Assembly (NCBI RefSeq): GCF_022539505.1
Contig: NC_061514.1
Coordinates: forward strand, 331,435,090-331,499,089
Length of the DNA: 64,000 nucleotides
Origin: Lolium rigidum
Taxonomy: Eukaryota > Streptophyta > Magnoliopsida > Poales > Poaceae
Direction: 5' to 3'
Shown: positions 35,048 to 46,285 of the stretch, piece by piece
Layout: each line of letters starts with the position of its first letter
Numbering within the stretch: the first letter of the stretch is position 1
Notes under the pieces: generated by a model
What the model was told of the DNA's origin: nothing
What the model saw: only the letters and a program-made list of their open reading frames with translations
Database searches by the model: none
Program-made: the position numbers and the translations under genes

Positions 35048-36019
35048 GAATCGAGCTGATCTGCTACCAGCTGGTATGCTTCTCTTTCCTGAGTTCCTAA
35101 ATGCGAAATTTCATTTGCAAGTTATAGCTGATTGTATCAATCAGCTCTGAATTCTTCTTGTTGAGTTGAAAAATGTAATTGTGATGTTCTGAATTTTATG
35201 TTACTGAGTTTTGTTTTGTGTGCTCATATGAGTAAGCTAGAATTTGAAAAGGCAAAGCAAAAAAAAATACAGATAGACCATGGCATGTTATTAAGTGAGC
35301 TTGTTACAACGATAAGAAGTTTTACATAGATAGATAAGATAAGTGATAGGCTTCTACATAGACCAACGCGAAGCAGAGAAAAGAAACTATTGAATATGCC
35401 ACTACAGAGAATTAGCGTAACAGAAATCATACATATCGTAGCAGCAACACGATCTAAACTATAGTTGTACTCCAGAGATAATAATCTTAAACCTTATTGC
35501 TATGAAAAACACCAGCACATCATAACAACATGCAGTAGAGAATGAGCATGATATCCGATACTGCAACATACCTTTTGCTTCTATTTGTCTAAATTCTGAA
35601 GCCATATTTCAAATTAGCCAGTAGTGGCATGTTACCAAACAGCGCTGTTGCTAGTCTGTTCAGGATAAAACAAAAATCACATGTATATATCGTGTTTGCG
35701 AAGATCTGAAAATTAAAACAGCAATATTATAAATTGGAGGTGCAAATTAAAAAATGCAATGTTGTAAGGACCAGATCCACGTATCCAAAATAACTATTGC
35801 AAGCATCTTTAAGCCCTTTCTTGATACGTCTCAAGAGAGATGCTACTGTCAAGCATTAAGGTTAAGCTTGTGTGATTTAACTTCTTGTTTTGATAAGCCC
35901 TTTATTTGAATTAAATGAAGTTGCTACAGAAATTTGCCCTTCAAATCCGTAGTTCAAATAACCAAATAATTGTGGAGTGTAAAAGTAATATGGCAAAGCA
36001 GAGCTATCTGGATTCACTG

Positions 36020-36122
36020 GAGTAAAAGTAATATGGCAAATATCATGGAGCAGAAGGAGTGACACTGCGATGACCATTTGCACGCCGATCACTCATGGCA
36101 ACAGCAGCATAGTCCAGAAGCC
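36020..36122 (-). pseudogene. Possible captured terminal exon in Helitron
   Basis: On the minus strand, after TTCATGTAG, a frame reads LLDYAAVAMSDRRANGHRS then VTPSAP and stops. The Arg/Ser-rich end and the acceptor-like AG suggest a captured last exon. Family unknown. Confidence 0.3.
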
Positions 36123-37247
36123 TACATGAAAAGGAATAAACCGTTATTATAACAACCAAAAGCAACAGCTAAATAACCCAAACACACAAACTCTAAACAA
36201 AAGAGAGATCTGGGCGAGAGATTTGCTATTCTTAAAGTTTTTTGTTCCTTTTGGTCTAGAACACTGGGGATCATGATATGGTGACACAGTACAGTATATT
36301 TTTAGAAGCAAATTGTGAAGCTAGGTAGCCCACAGCAGATCATACTTCTTACTACAAATTAATGTGGTTTTGGCACAGATGGGAAAGTGGACCTATTGAA
36401 CTCCAATATACCAAATTCAACCTGGACAAAGATTTTTTTTGGAGCAGAGACTCAGTGCGAACGGTGCAGCGGCCCTCGATAGCGGCATCATAGATGAGAG
36501 ATGTCATACAAAAATATTACATTTGTTTAACAACCAAAATCAGAAGAAATGGTTGTAAAAGGATCGTAAAACTGTGGCCCAAGCCTCCAACTATTAAAAT
36601 ACGTAGAGACCACTGAAGCAATTGATAACCTGAATATCGAACAATGTATTAGCACCTATTGGGCTTGCAATTGTTCTGCTATCAAAGCAAAGGGGGGCAG
36701 GAGAATGTAGAAAGAGATATCTGAAAATAAACAATGAAATACATGTGTTTACTACCCATCAGGCTCCATATAATCTGGAAAACAACATATTTTTGTTCTC
36801 ACTTAAAAGGTCCATACTATGTAAAAATAATTCTATATAAAGGCTGTGTGGTATAGCCTCAAATCATGGAAACGTCTTAAAGATATAAATTTCTGAAGAA
36901 AACAGCCACCAATCTGAAAGCTACAGACATATTTGGTTTGAGAAAGATCCATCTGATCAACTCCAGATCTGATAGCTAAAGGAACCACCAGGTTTCAGTT
37001 AAGAAAAGTAAATTTGTTTCATTCAACCAAAAATGTTTTATCTATATATCACAACACCACCATTCCACTACCAGCCAGGATTTGGCTTCAACGGGCCCTC
37101 ACAAGACATTTGCAGCGACCTGCTCCATCTCATTTAAAAATGGAAGGAAGCCCCTCTCTCTCTCTCCACATTATTTTTTCCCCACCATCGCTGCTCCTCA
37201 TACACACCCCCACTGAGCAGTGAAAAGTAGACAAAAGGTATTCTTAC

Positions 37248-37333
37248 CTTACGGAAGCCAACAAATATTGCTCAACCTTTTCAAGACCTTTGTTTATTGC
37301 CTGCATATCTTCAGCAAGCAACTTTAACTGGAT
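37248..37333 (-). pseudogene. Formin FH2-like exon captured by Helitron
   Basis: An 86-base exon with AG acceptor (CCCCAG) and GT donor (AAG|GTAAGA) encodes IQLKLLAEDMQAINKGLEKV then EQYLLASVR. It matches the helical MQAxxKGLEKVEQEL segment of plant formin FH2 domains. The preceding exon (37412 rightward) ends HPEAASK in the same phase, as in formins. FH2 domains nucleate actin filaments; this is only a short piece without the rest of the domain. The intact splice sites and intron show that genomic DNA, not mRNA, was captured. Confidence 0.6.
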
Positions 37334-37411
37334 CTGGGGGATTAACAAATGCAATCACAGAGAAACAGATCATTGAGAATTGCTCAAAACAGATCAATCC
37401 ATCTGCATTAC

Positions 37412-37447
37412 CTTAGAAGCTGCTTCCGGATGAATCGAGTCTTTGTC
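37412..37447 (-). pseudogene. Formin-like upstream exon end in Helitron
   Basis: The minus strand reads KDSIHPEAASK followed by the donor GTAATG. It joins in phase with the exon at 37333. The exon start is not determined. Confidence 0.45.
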
Positions 37448-37479
37448 AAAATCAGGAAAAAAGGAATATCAAGCGAGGA

Positions 37480-37945
37480 GATCGGATCCGGGCGACCATG
37501 CCCAGATCTCGGACACCTATGCCCGGATTCAGGCCCCCATGCCTCGAGCCACGACTCTGTGCTGCTGATCTTGATGGCAGTCTAGGGAGGGCATCCGGGC
37601 TCCATGCCCCCTAGACGTGCGCTGGAGGAGACAGTCGAGGGGGATGCGATTGAGGCCGGATCCGCGTGGTGGAGGCGGCGATCGAGGAGGAGGACGTGAC
37701 GGCCGGTGTGAGGAGGTGGTGACGGGCGCCGTATGCGGGGGAGAGATGTGAGCAGGAGGAGAGAGAGAGGAGGGTGGCCGGGTGCGGGAGGGAGTGTGGA
37801 CGGTGGGATTTGGTCAGATTCTAGAGGGAGGGGTGACGGGCAGAACGCGGTGGACCGACCAAGGTACGACGAAGATTTGGTCGTAGTGAGAGGTGGTACC
37901 AGACGTATTTTGGATGGCAGAATAAGGAACCACTTTATTCTTTTT
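37480..37945 (-). other. GC-rich 5' part of Helitron, possible captured first exon
   Basis: High GC, G-rich on the plus strand, in contrast with AT-rich flanks. No domain recognised. Confidence 0.35.
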
Positions 37946-37960
37946 AAGTAGTAGAGATTA

Positions 37961-38218
37961 GGTTGGCCATAGTGGTAGTATTATAGGTAGTATCATGTAT
38001 TTTAGGCCCACAAAAATGATGATGTGGCATCTAATTAATGAGAAGAGATATGATTAGAGTAACATAGGTGGATACTGTATCGTAGCACACGTTACGAGAA
38101 AAATAAATGGCAAATAAATCTTGTATACGTAGATTTACATTGAGATTCTACAAAAAATTAAATTTGGAAGTTTATGATACTCCCATTATAGAGATAGACA
38201 AGTATCATAATACCAGCC
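37961..38218. mobile_element. Tourist-type (PIF/Harbinger) MITE
   Basis: A 258-bp segment with TTA on both sides (37958-37960 and 38219-38221) and imperfect TIRs (GGTTGGCCATAGTGG versus the reverse of ATAATACCAGCC). No coding sequence. The Helitron ends exactly at the left TSD. Confidence 0.65.
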
Positions 38219-38221
38219 TTA

Positions 38222-38905
38222 GGCCTCAGGGCCAATTCACTAAGATCAATAAAACTTTTAACTCTCCCCATTAATTACTACATGCACCAATAGATTCACA
38301 TATATGAGAGAAAGGAGAGAAAAAAGAACGTCCATTGAAGAGAGAGTAATAAATGAAAGAGGCATTGTAATGTCTAACAATTTCAAAAAGCTCATAGACC
38401 TTATAATCCCTAATAGAGGGAGTAGTTCCGTTTCAATATAGATAGAAGAGAGAGTTGAGAAGTGCGGTGCAGCAGTGGTGATAGAGAGAGAAACAAAACG
38501 TTTTGGAGGGCATATGGAACCGTGGGAGCAATCGCTTACGTAAGAACGCGGCCACAACTGTGGCTGCCGATGGATAGCTTCCGTGTGCGCGTTACGCTGC
38601 TAGCTCGCGACATTTCTCATTCGATGTGTCCCACGTCGTCGCGTCGGCTCCGCCAGGTGCCAGGTAGTACCACACGGCACATTAACCCGCTTCACACTTC
38701 TAATTACTTTATTATTAAAATCCAAATCCAGTAGGTTAGAACACGGAAGCGAAGAGCTTTCACCTTAAAATCACATCCCGTGTTCTTCGCTAATTCCATT
38801 CCCACAATCCCCCTCACTCAGCTGCCCCACCCAACCACTCCGCCCCTTTCGAGATCGCGAGAGAGAAAGCTTCCAGGAGCTAGGGTCTCTCGTTCTGAAT
38901 TTTCG
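38222..38905. promoter_or_regulatory. Upstream region of the membrane-protein gene
   Basis: Contains GA-rich stretches, one Stowaway-like end (AGAGGGAGTA at about 38413), and a C-rich leader from 38806 to the ATG. No clear TATA box was identified. Confidence 0.3.
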
Positions 38906-39634
38906 ATGGCCGTCATCGACGCTGCCGTGAAGCCCTCGCCGCCGTCATCGCCACCACCGGCGCGAATCATCGTCGTGGTGTTGGCGTTCATGCGCTTTGT
39001 GCTAGCCCCGATGTTGGGGCTCGTACGCATCATCCGCCTCGCGGCCCCAGTGCTCCCCTACTTGGGATTCACGATCGCTTGGGTCATCTCCGCTGGCATG
39101 GCCGCAATGATCGTCGCACACCACGCATGCCGCAAGGGCTCCGCCTTCCTCGTCTTTCTCGAGGCATTCACGCAAGTGGCTTTCAAGTTCTCCATCTGCG
39201 TCATCTCTCTCTTCCTCGCGTTCCTAGCCATTCTTTTGTGCGGCCTGTGTCTGGCCTACCCGGCTGCGCTTGTATCTGGATCTGGTTCTGAGTTCAAGAA
39301 GGTACTATCCTGCACATAAATTTCTCTAATCTTTACTTCGATCAAATTATAGCGCTAACTAGATTCCATAGACCGGTGGCTAATCTTGTACATTATTGCA
39401 ATAGAATTAACTTTCCATATATAACTCAAGTTGTCCAGAGGACTAGTAATAGTGTTTCATGTGGGCTTATCACTTTATCTCGCATCCTTCCATCCCCGCG
39501 ATTTCGCTGAATTTATTGTCCTCCTCGGACCATCTTTGGAGAAATCACATGGGAGTCAACTCGGGAGTTATGCAAGTTTCCTCGCGCCGCAGCTCTTTGG
39601 GTTCGCCGTGCGATTTGGCCTCGCATCCTGTTAA
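38906..39634 (+). CDS. Small multi-pass membrane protein, two exons, unknown
   Basis: ATG at 38906 (TTTTCGATGGCC) starts exon 1, 132 codons to 39301, with donor AAG|GTACTA. The protein has a Pro/Ser-rich N-terminus (PSPPSSPPPAR) and then about three hydrophobic segments: residues about 22-45 (IIVVVLAFMRFVLAP), 50-75 (VLPYLGFTIAWVISAG) and 92-125 (FSICVISLFLAFLAILLCG). Acceptor CTCAAG at 39430 puts exon 2 in phase 0, reading LSRGLVIVFHVGLSLYLASF and closing at TAA 39634. The adjacent frame carries a further hydrophobic C-terminus (ILLIVAGILVMIMSPHVEK ... ALAFDIWRKDQ) to TGA 39843, so the real protein may extend to 39843 through a frameshift or a third exon. No family recognised. This is the best host-gene candidate in the window. 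Confidence 0.55.
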
Positions 39635-39843
39635 TTGTCGCTGGTATTCTGGTAATGATCATGTCCCCACATGTGGAGAAATCAGTATCTCAGGGACAAA
39701 GGATTGGTTCCTTGATTGCAGATGTGGGGGCATTTGGCCTCCATGCTATAGCTTGCTTCGTTATCATTCCAGCTTTAGCATTTGATATCTGGAGGAAGGA
39801 CCAGGTGAACCTAGAATCAGAACTCGCGGTGGCGGATTGTTGA

Positions 39844-42758
39844 GGTATATACTTTCCCCTCTTCTTTGGCTTCTCATACGTCTATGAGCCATATGATCCT
39901 CTAAATAAACATTTTTTTTGTACTACATTATTAGGCTCCTAATAACGTTATGCCAAACCATTTTTTTAGTGCATACAAGTTAGATCTACAAGAGAAATTG
40001 CTTTCTCGGCTATTGGTAGATGTTAGCTTTACTAAGTATATTTTCATTTAGCATGGATCTTCTTTGGTGCAAGTCACAAATTTACCAATCAGATACTAAT
40101 GGAGAGATCATCAGCTGAAACCTAATATGCACTATTTATGTTTAGTCTTTCTCGTGATTAGGCCGATAATAATTTACCTATCAAACCCACTCGTGAGTGG
40201 TAGGCCTCAAATTTTAGAGGACTCGGGTTATTTATCTTGCTTGTTTTATCCATTGCGTACCAATGTAAGGCTTCGTTTTAGTGAAGGTAGAAAATAGAAA
40301 TTCTATTTGATTACTTAATGTAAGTAAACTATGATGGTAATATATGAAACAGATATGAAACAGACCCTTCCGCTAATCTGTAGCTAGTATCTCCAACTTG
40401 CGTGTGGTGTTGTTCCATGGATATTTCTTTTGCAGAAGTGCCTTCCAGAAATCACTTGATGTTGTATAAATAAATAATTTTTACGAATTTTAAGTGTCTA
40501 TTTATTTCCCCAAAAAGAGTTTCTCGAAAATAAATTTGTTAGAAATACTTTCAGAGTTTATATATTTATTTGTCAACTACTCTTAAGGTGGTCAATTGTA
40601 CAACTGAAATATATTTCGTTCAATCAAGCTACAGGATGTCACTGGTTCCATATATTGAATTTTTTTTCTTCTTCCGCTACTTATATTAAACCATTGTTTT
40701 GTGATTCGTGGAGTGTGAATTGTAATACTTTGCTCTGCCCACTTGTTAGGACTGTGATCTCAAGATAGTTTTCATATGTGGTCACTACCGATTAGGCCAT
40801 CTTTTACCGTTAAGTTTTCTATAATTTAGAGACTGTTCTGAAAGTGCTACCATGTATTGAATTTGCAGCTTTGCGGCACACAGCCTTTCCAAATTGGATG
40901 TTATGCGGACCTATAAGAATTACATTTTACATTCTGAGTTGCAATTGTTGTATTCTTCATCAGATCTGAGGATCCACCTAACCCTTCCCATTCTTGATCT
41001 AAAGAATCCCCCTGACTAGTCTAGTTGCGCTCGCATGGTAGTGACCTTTGCCATATTGGTATACTCGGTATTCTACATAGATCATTATATACAATTTATA
41101 ATATAGGGTGTTTAATATTTTTAATATCTACACATCCTCACTCAAGTGCTACTTGATGCTGCTCGGTCTAAATTTTTTTGGCTTCTGTACAAACGGACAT
41201 AAACCGAAGGTGTGAAAGGAAGGCAATGCGTATACAAGAGACTTCTGAATATTATGGCCGCCGACAATTACTGGATTATATTTACCTGTATTTGTGATCT
41301 GTATATTGGTCCATTGTAAGTACTGCATATACTCCATGTGCTAGGAGTTCTCGCGATTCGACATTGTGCTCTTTCAATGTTAACTTGCTACTGGAAGGCT
41401 GAAATACCTAATGAGGGGTAACACCCCTAGATGACAATGCTTTTCGAAGCGAATAAAATTTGCATGTTTTCGCATCATGGAGACACCCTACCTTCCCAAA
41501 TTAGGTTGTTCTCTGACCTGGCGTGGAATTGAACCCTTTCCAAATTATGCTTTTGTGCGGACCAAAAAAAAGGCATTATGTTTTGAGTTGCAATCGATTT
41601 TTTCTCAATCAGATCTGACGTTGGATCTACCTAACACTTACCACTCTTATAATGAAAAAAAGGTCGCTCACGCTGGATGCCGCTACATCAAATAAAACAA
41701 GGAAACACAACGAAGAATATGCCCATGAATAAAAAATCAACGAGATCTTTTCTGAACTCATGGAACTAAAAAGGAAAGAGGGTCGATGGATTACCTCAGC
41801 CGTTGGCCACTTATCACCACCCATCACGAGGAGGATGGGAACGACGAGGAGGACGGGGAAGGCCACACTCTACTCATGGATTACCTATGCATGCTGCCGT
41901 CCATGGCCATCACCATATCAGGCTGTCGTCCATGGCGGTCAACTCCTCCACAAGTCAAAGTTAAAGTCAAAATCAATGTCAAAGTTATACTTAAATTTAA
42001 GTCATCGCATGCGATTCCCGTACACGGACTGCAACCATTGCCACAAAAGCGGATGAAGATGTGCACCACACGTGCAACGGCGGTACCACAGTCCTACCAG
42101 CCCACCACCGTGCCCACCGCTCTATCTGAATCCCAACCCTATCTCCATCTTCCGTGATGAGGCAAGCGGCAACAGCCTGGAGCCTTGAGGAGCGGACTGT
42201 GTCGGAGCTACATGGGTCTGCCACGGCCCTCGCCGTGTGCCGCGCCACCGGATGAGGGCATGCTGCAGCAGAGCTGGATAGGTTGTCCGCATCTGCAGAG
42301 CTAGGCCTCCTACCTCGACCCTCGCCAAGATCGACAAAGGTGCACATTTGGTCCTCCCATCTTTCTCTCACACGGCTAGAATTTGATCTTTAGGGATGAA
42401 CCATACGATCTCCAAAATTATATCGTTATTCTCTCCCAAAGAAATTCATGGGCGTTGAATAAACACTCGTTGGTTCGGAATATTGTTGCGAGCCACCACA
42501 GCTCAGATTTTGTTTTCTTAGAGGAACCGAATGCTAAAGAGTAACTATGGAAGGTTAGTCATAACTTCTACGGTAAGGGCAAAACGTCATTGAAAAACAA
42601 GCTTGGGGTGACTTGAGTTGGATTGGCCAAGAAAGCTCCCAGAACTAAATGTTTATAATTTGCTGCCAAGTACTTCTACTGATGGCTTAATTTTTTATTT
42701 AGCTCGGTTAGTTATATGACATATTTAGTTCACTAAAATCCTTATAGATGCATAGCCT
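39844..42758. other. Intergenic DNA with a diverged duplication
   Basis: No supported gene. 40884-41006 and 41521-41665 are diverged copies sharing CCTTTCCAAATT, GTTGCAAT, TCAGATCTGA and ATC(C/T)ACCTAACMCTTMCC. Confidence 0.5.
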
Positions 42759-43382
42759 CACTGTTACCCTCCAAAACCCCCCGACGGGCGTTGGTTAAGC
42801 AACACGAAGAGCCGGGAAGCTCCCAGGGCCGCTTAGTGGATCCCTGGCACCTCGCGTCGTCCCGCAAATCTTCTGGCCAACGTCCTGGCGGTTGCTAGGA
42901 CGTGCCACCTGACCTAGACCCAATCAGGAAGGTATTAGTGCTTCGATTGTTCCTGCATGGTAGACACGTAAACATTAAATACGAGCCCTATCGGCTCTCA
43001 TGTTTCCCTGTGGATCGGCTCAAGGAGCCGATCGCCCCATGTTTCATGTTGGATTTACAATGGCATGGGGATCCTGCTTGATCAGGACAAAGCTAAAGCG
43101 ATCCACGACAGTTTAGGGTTTTCACCGCATAATCGGAACGTCCTACGTGCGATCGGGCCTAGCAGCTACGAGGGACGATGCAAACTACCCCTACGAGAGG
43201 CCTAAAAACCAACATAACGTTGATCCCCGAACATCCCTCGCAGGGACGGTAAACAACTCCTAACGCACCACCGGATCCTCCGACCCCAACATAAGGCCTA
43301 ACTATGCGGATATTAAACTAATCCTTGCGTAGCAAGAAGCAACTATAACGGATCGGATCTACTAAGTAAGAACAAGCAAGAT

Positions 43383-43416
43383 GCTGCCCTTACGTCTAGA
43401 TCGACGTAAGGGCAGC
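43383..43416. repeat. Perfect 14-bp-stem hairpin in LTR
   Basis: GCTGCCCTTACGTC and GACGTAAGGGCAGC are separated by six bases. The same hairpin is in the other LTR at 56368-56401. Confidence 0.9.
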
Positions 43417-43563
43417 TAGGTGTCTAGGGACGGCATTGCCACGCGATATGCACGTGAAAGCACCAATGCAAGCCCCTAAACACCTAAGGATAAATAGTAC
43501 TCGCTCGCCATCAACAAGGCTTCAAGCACGAGCAAGTACAAGGATAACGAATAAACGCATATC

Positions 43564-43590
43564 GCCTAGATCGCTAGATGCGATCTAGGC
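43564..43590. repeat. Perfect 11-bp-stem hairpin in LTR
   Basis: GCCTAGATCGC, loop TAGAT, GCGATCTAGGC. The same is in the other LTR at 56546-56572. Confidence 0.9.
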
Positions 43591-43930
43591 AAGCATGGTG
43601 CTTACCCGGGAGAAACCCTCGAAGAGAAGGGGTGGCGATGCGCCTGATTTGTGTTGGTTGAACGATGATTGTCCTCCTTTTCCGATAACCCTAGATACAT
43701 ATTTATAGTCCAAGGGACTTTCTAATTGAGGCGTGCACCTAACCGTGCACGGGCCAGACTCTATGTCTTTAATCTAAATTACAATACGATCTACTATATT
43801 ACAGATACACGGGCTACTCAGCCCAAACACTTAGCACAAGGCCGCTTCGAAGATGCTCCACGTGTACGTCCTTCAAGCCCATCTTCACTTACGGCCCAAC
43901 TCCTGATTTGGCCAAAATCGGGTGGTAACA

Positions 43931-43945
43931 CATGCCCCCCTGGTT
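43931..43945 (-). other. Element A polypurine tract
   Basis: Minus strand ACCAGGGGGGCATG lies directly before the LTR start TGTTACCACCCG. Confidence 0.7.
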
Positions 43946-44196
43946 TTGATAATGGTAATTGCAAAACCATCTGTTTCCTTCGAAGGGTCATGTTGTGGCA
44001 GTAACCGTCGCAGCTTTTCTTCATGATGACGTCTTGCCTCCTCGCCTTCTCTCGCACGACTTGACCGGTTCGGCACCACGTCCTCGGAACTGCTTAGGCA
44101 TTAAACCATATATTCCCCCTTTATTCGGCCACACCGAACAGCTTCTTCTCTTCCTCCCTCTACATCGGCACTTCCAAAAACCCTCCTCTCGCCGCC

Positions 44197-44709
44197 ATGT
44201 CTTCCTCTTCTTCTTCCTCCACCTCATCGGGTCTTTCCTACGTGTCTTCCCCCATCCGGGAATCAACACCAGAGTGGGGTACGCAGGCGGCGTACGATAT
44301 CCTTGCCCCAACAGCGTGGGACAAGGATGACCATGACTTCTCCGTCTGGTCCGAGGATGACAGGTCCTCAACTGACGGGGAGAGTGACCTCCGCTTCCTC
44401 GCCAATGAGGAAGCGGTGGAGGCAAGCGACGACGACCGTTTTTCCTGGGACGGGGCCACTTCTTCCGAGGAGGTGAAGGAGGAGGAGGAAGACGACGGCT
44501 CCTCCAGAGAACCGCCGGCCAAACGCCATTACCCCTGGCCCGGGCACCTCAGCGACTTCGACAGCGAGGACGACGATGCTGACGAGGAGGATGAGGACAA
44601 CGAGGGCCCTGCCGGTGGCCGCTACGACAGCGACGACGAGCCGGTCGGGAGCAGCGCCGACGACGGTGATGGTGACGACGGCGACGATGAGGGCAGCAAT
44701 GGCCCTTAA
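44197..44709 (+). CDS. Antisense acidic Ser-rich ORF of element A
   Basis: ATG at 44197 in a strong context (GCCGCCATGTC) opens 170 codons on the strand opposite to gag, between gag and the 3' LTR. The protein starts MSSSSSSSTSSGLSYVSSP, continues with REST-PEWG and WSEDDRSS-type acidic blocks, and ends in long Asp/Glu runs. It has no domain or transmembrane segment. A TATA-like CCATATATTCC lies about 90 bases upstream and a C/T-rich leader precedes the ATG, consistent with its own promoter (inference). Antisense genes in this position are known for Tat-lineage elements of grasses (for example Grande of maize). Function unknown. Confidence 0.65.
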   Translation: MSSSSSSSTSSGLSYVSSPIRESTPEWGTQAAYDILAPTAWDKDDHDFSVWSEDDRSSTDGESDLRFLANEEAVEASDDDRFSWDGATSSEEVKEEEEDDGSSREPPAKRHYPWPGHLSDFDSEDDDADEEDEDNEGPAGGRYDSDDEPVGSSADDGDGDDGDDEGSNGP

Positions 44710-46285
44710 ATAGGAGCTTAGCTTAGGGCCAGCGAGTAGTAGATAGGGCCCTGCACTCCCAACTCTTTCTTTTGAGAGCAATCAGCTCTTTATGTAAGAA
44801 ATCTTGTTTGTCAATGAAGAGTTTCCCCGACTTGATTTTGCCGATTTCTTGCCCAGTGATTTAGCCGATTCTCCCTTATATGGATTGTGCCGATTGTTGG
44901 CCTGATCGACGCTCGATGAACCAATGGCAACATATTGGTCTCTTATGATAAATTTTGAGATAGATCGGCTCGGATCCTCAAATTCCGGTCGAACAGGACC
45001 AAGCCGGAATCGTGCACACCTTGAATCTTGAAAATCCGAGTCCCTTGAGCTTAATGCCGCCTTTGATCGGCAAGACTCCAGCGATCGATGCCTTCAGAAG
45101 GACTCTAGGACCATCGCTGAAACTCTCGATCGCCTACCATTTTCGCAGCGATGCTTTGTCTCTTTGCGGCAACAAACTGGCCTAAAGCCTACCGATTATG
45201 ATGGCTCCTTCTTCGAACCCCTCCTGCCAACCTGGTAATTCTCCTCTGCAAAAGTCCTCCACCCTTCAACGTGGTTACGATGTGGGGACAGCCGATTCCA
45301 ACACCATCGGCTTCTCAGAGTGAAAAATCTTCAGGGCTAGCTGCCCCCCGAGCCTTGGTCAAGGCGAGAATGAAAGTGCACCAGCGGCATTGGGCCACTA
45401 TCAGCTTCTCAACTGTGGTGCAGCATCAGCCGATTCTGACCAAATTGGCTTTTTCAAAAGCCGAGAACTTTCAACTTGAACTGCCCCCCGAGCTTCTTCA
45501 CTCTAATGAGGCAACCTCTGGTGAGAATGCAGTTCAGTCCAACTGGAAAACTGTCGGTTGTTCTCATGATCCTAGCCTGATCTGCACGTCCATGCTGTTC
45601 TTGCTGTTTGGCCAGGGCTACGATTCTCAAACTTGCCGGCAAATATCAACATCTTAAATGAGAAAAAGGGCCGTCTTGGACGCCCAAACTGATGTTTCTG
45701 CTGATGCTGCCGAGCTTGAAGTCTTGCAGAAGGAGTTGGAAGTCCTTGAAAAGAGGGCCTGAGTCGCCAAGCAATCTCAATGAGGGGCCTGCTCTTGTTA
45801 GGCTTCCGCTTATATACCTTGAGTCGATGGCCGTGCATTGGCTTTTAATCCTTAAGTCGATGTCTACGCATCGGCTTTGCTCAAAAATTTCTATATTTTC
45901 GACTTTTTGTGGCCGATTTGTTTATGTATCGGCCCCCATACTTGAGTTGCTCTGCTGGAGATTTGACATTCGTTCCCAGCTCTGTATCCTCGCATCTCAT
46001 CCATATGTGCCCCCCGAGCCGATTCTGTCAAGTAATTGATGGCATCGGCTCTTCAGGCATCTGTTGGATCAATGCTGAACGCAGACAAGGTATGTTGAGG
46101 CTAATTTTGGCCGATTGCGGGAATCGGCCTCCTTTTTCGTTGCAAGGCTTTGGCGATGACTGGCAACTTCTTGAATTTCCGTTGTAGCTACGTGGCATGT
46201 TGGAGATGAGATCCTCTGCTTTTCATTTTTTGAGGGCCGATCTCAAGGATCGGCCTTGCCACGTATGTCCAATGTCTTGGACTTG
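44710..46285. other. Element A 3' internal region, non-coding
   Basis: Dominated by GCCGAT/ATCGGC motifs and by TGCCCCCCGAG copies at about 45340, 45482 and 46008, which on the minus strand are PPT-like. At 46320-46365 CAGCCGATGCCT / TGCATCGG units repeat. No ORF supported. Confidence 0.5.

Larger units (their letters stand above)
32672..37957 (-). mobile_element. Helitron, non-autonomous, with captured gene fragments
   Basis: Read on the minus strand, the element starts TCTCTACTACTTAAAAAG at 37957. It ends with the hairpin CCCGTGGCAACGCACGGG, then CAAATGTC and CTAG at 32672. The host bases are A before the 5' end and T after the 3' end, so insertion is between A and T with no TSD. These are the textbook features of grass Helitrons. 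The 5.3-kb interior has no Rep/helicase but carries formin-like exons near the 5' end, an LRR-like fragment near the 3' end and other exon-like pieces. Confidence 0.88.
42764..43930 (-). repeat. Element A 3' LTR
   Basis: 1167 bp, matching 55748-56911. Contains two perfect hairpins (43383-43416 and 43564-43590). Confidence 0.92.

Noticed and set aside
38222..38425. Stowaway-type MITE
   Set aside because: Only one end (AGAGGGAGTA) looks right. No TA-flanked partner end was found.
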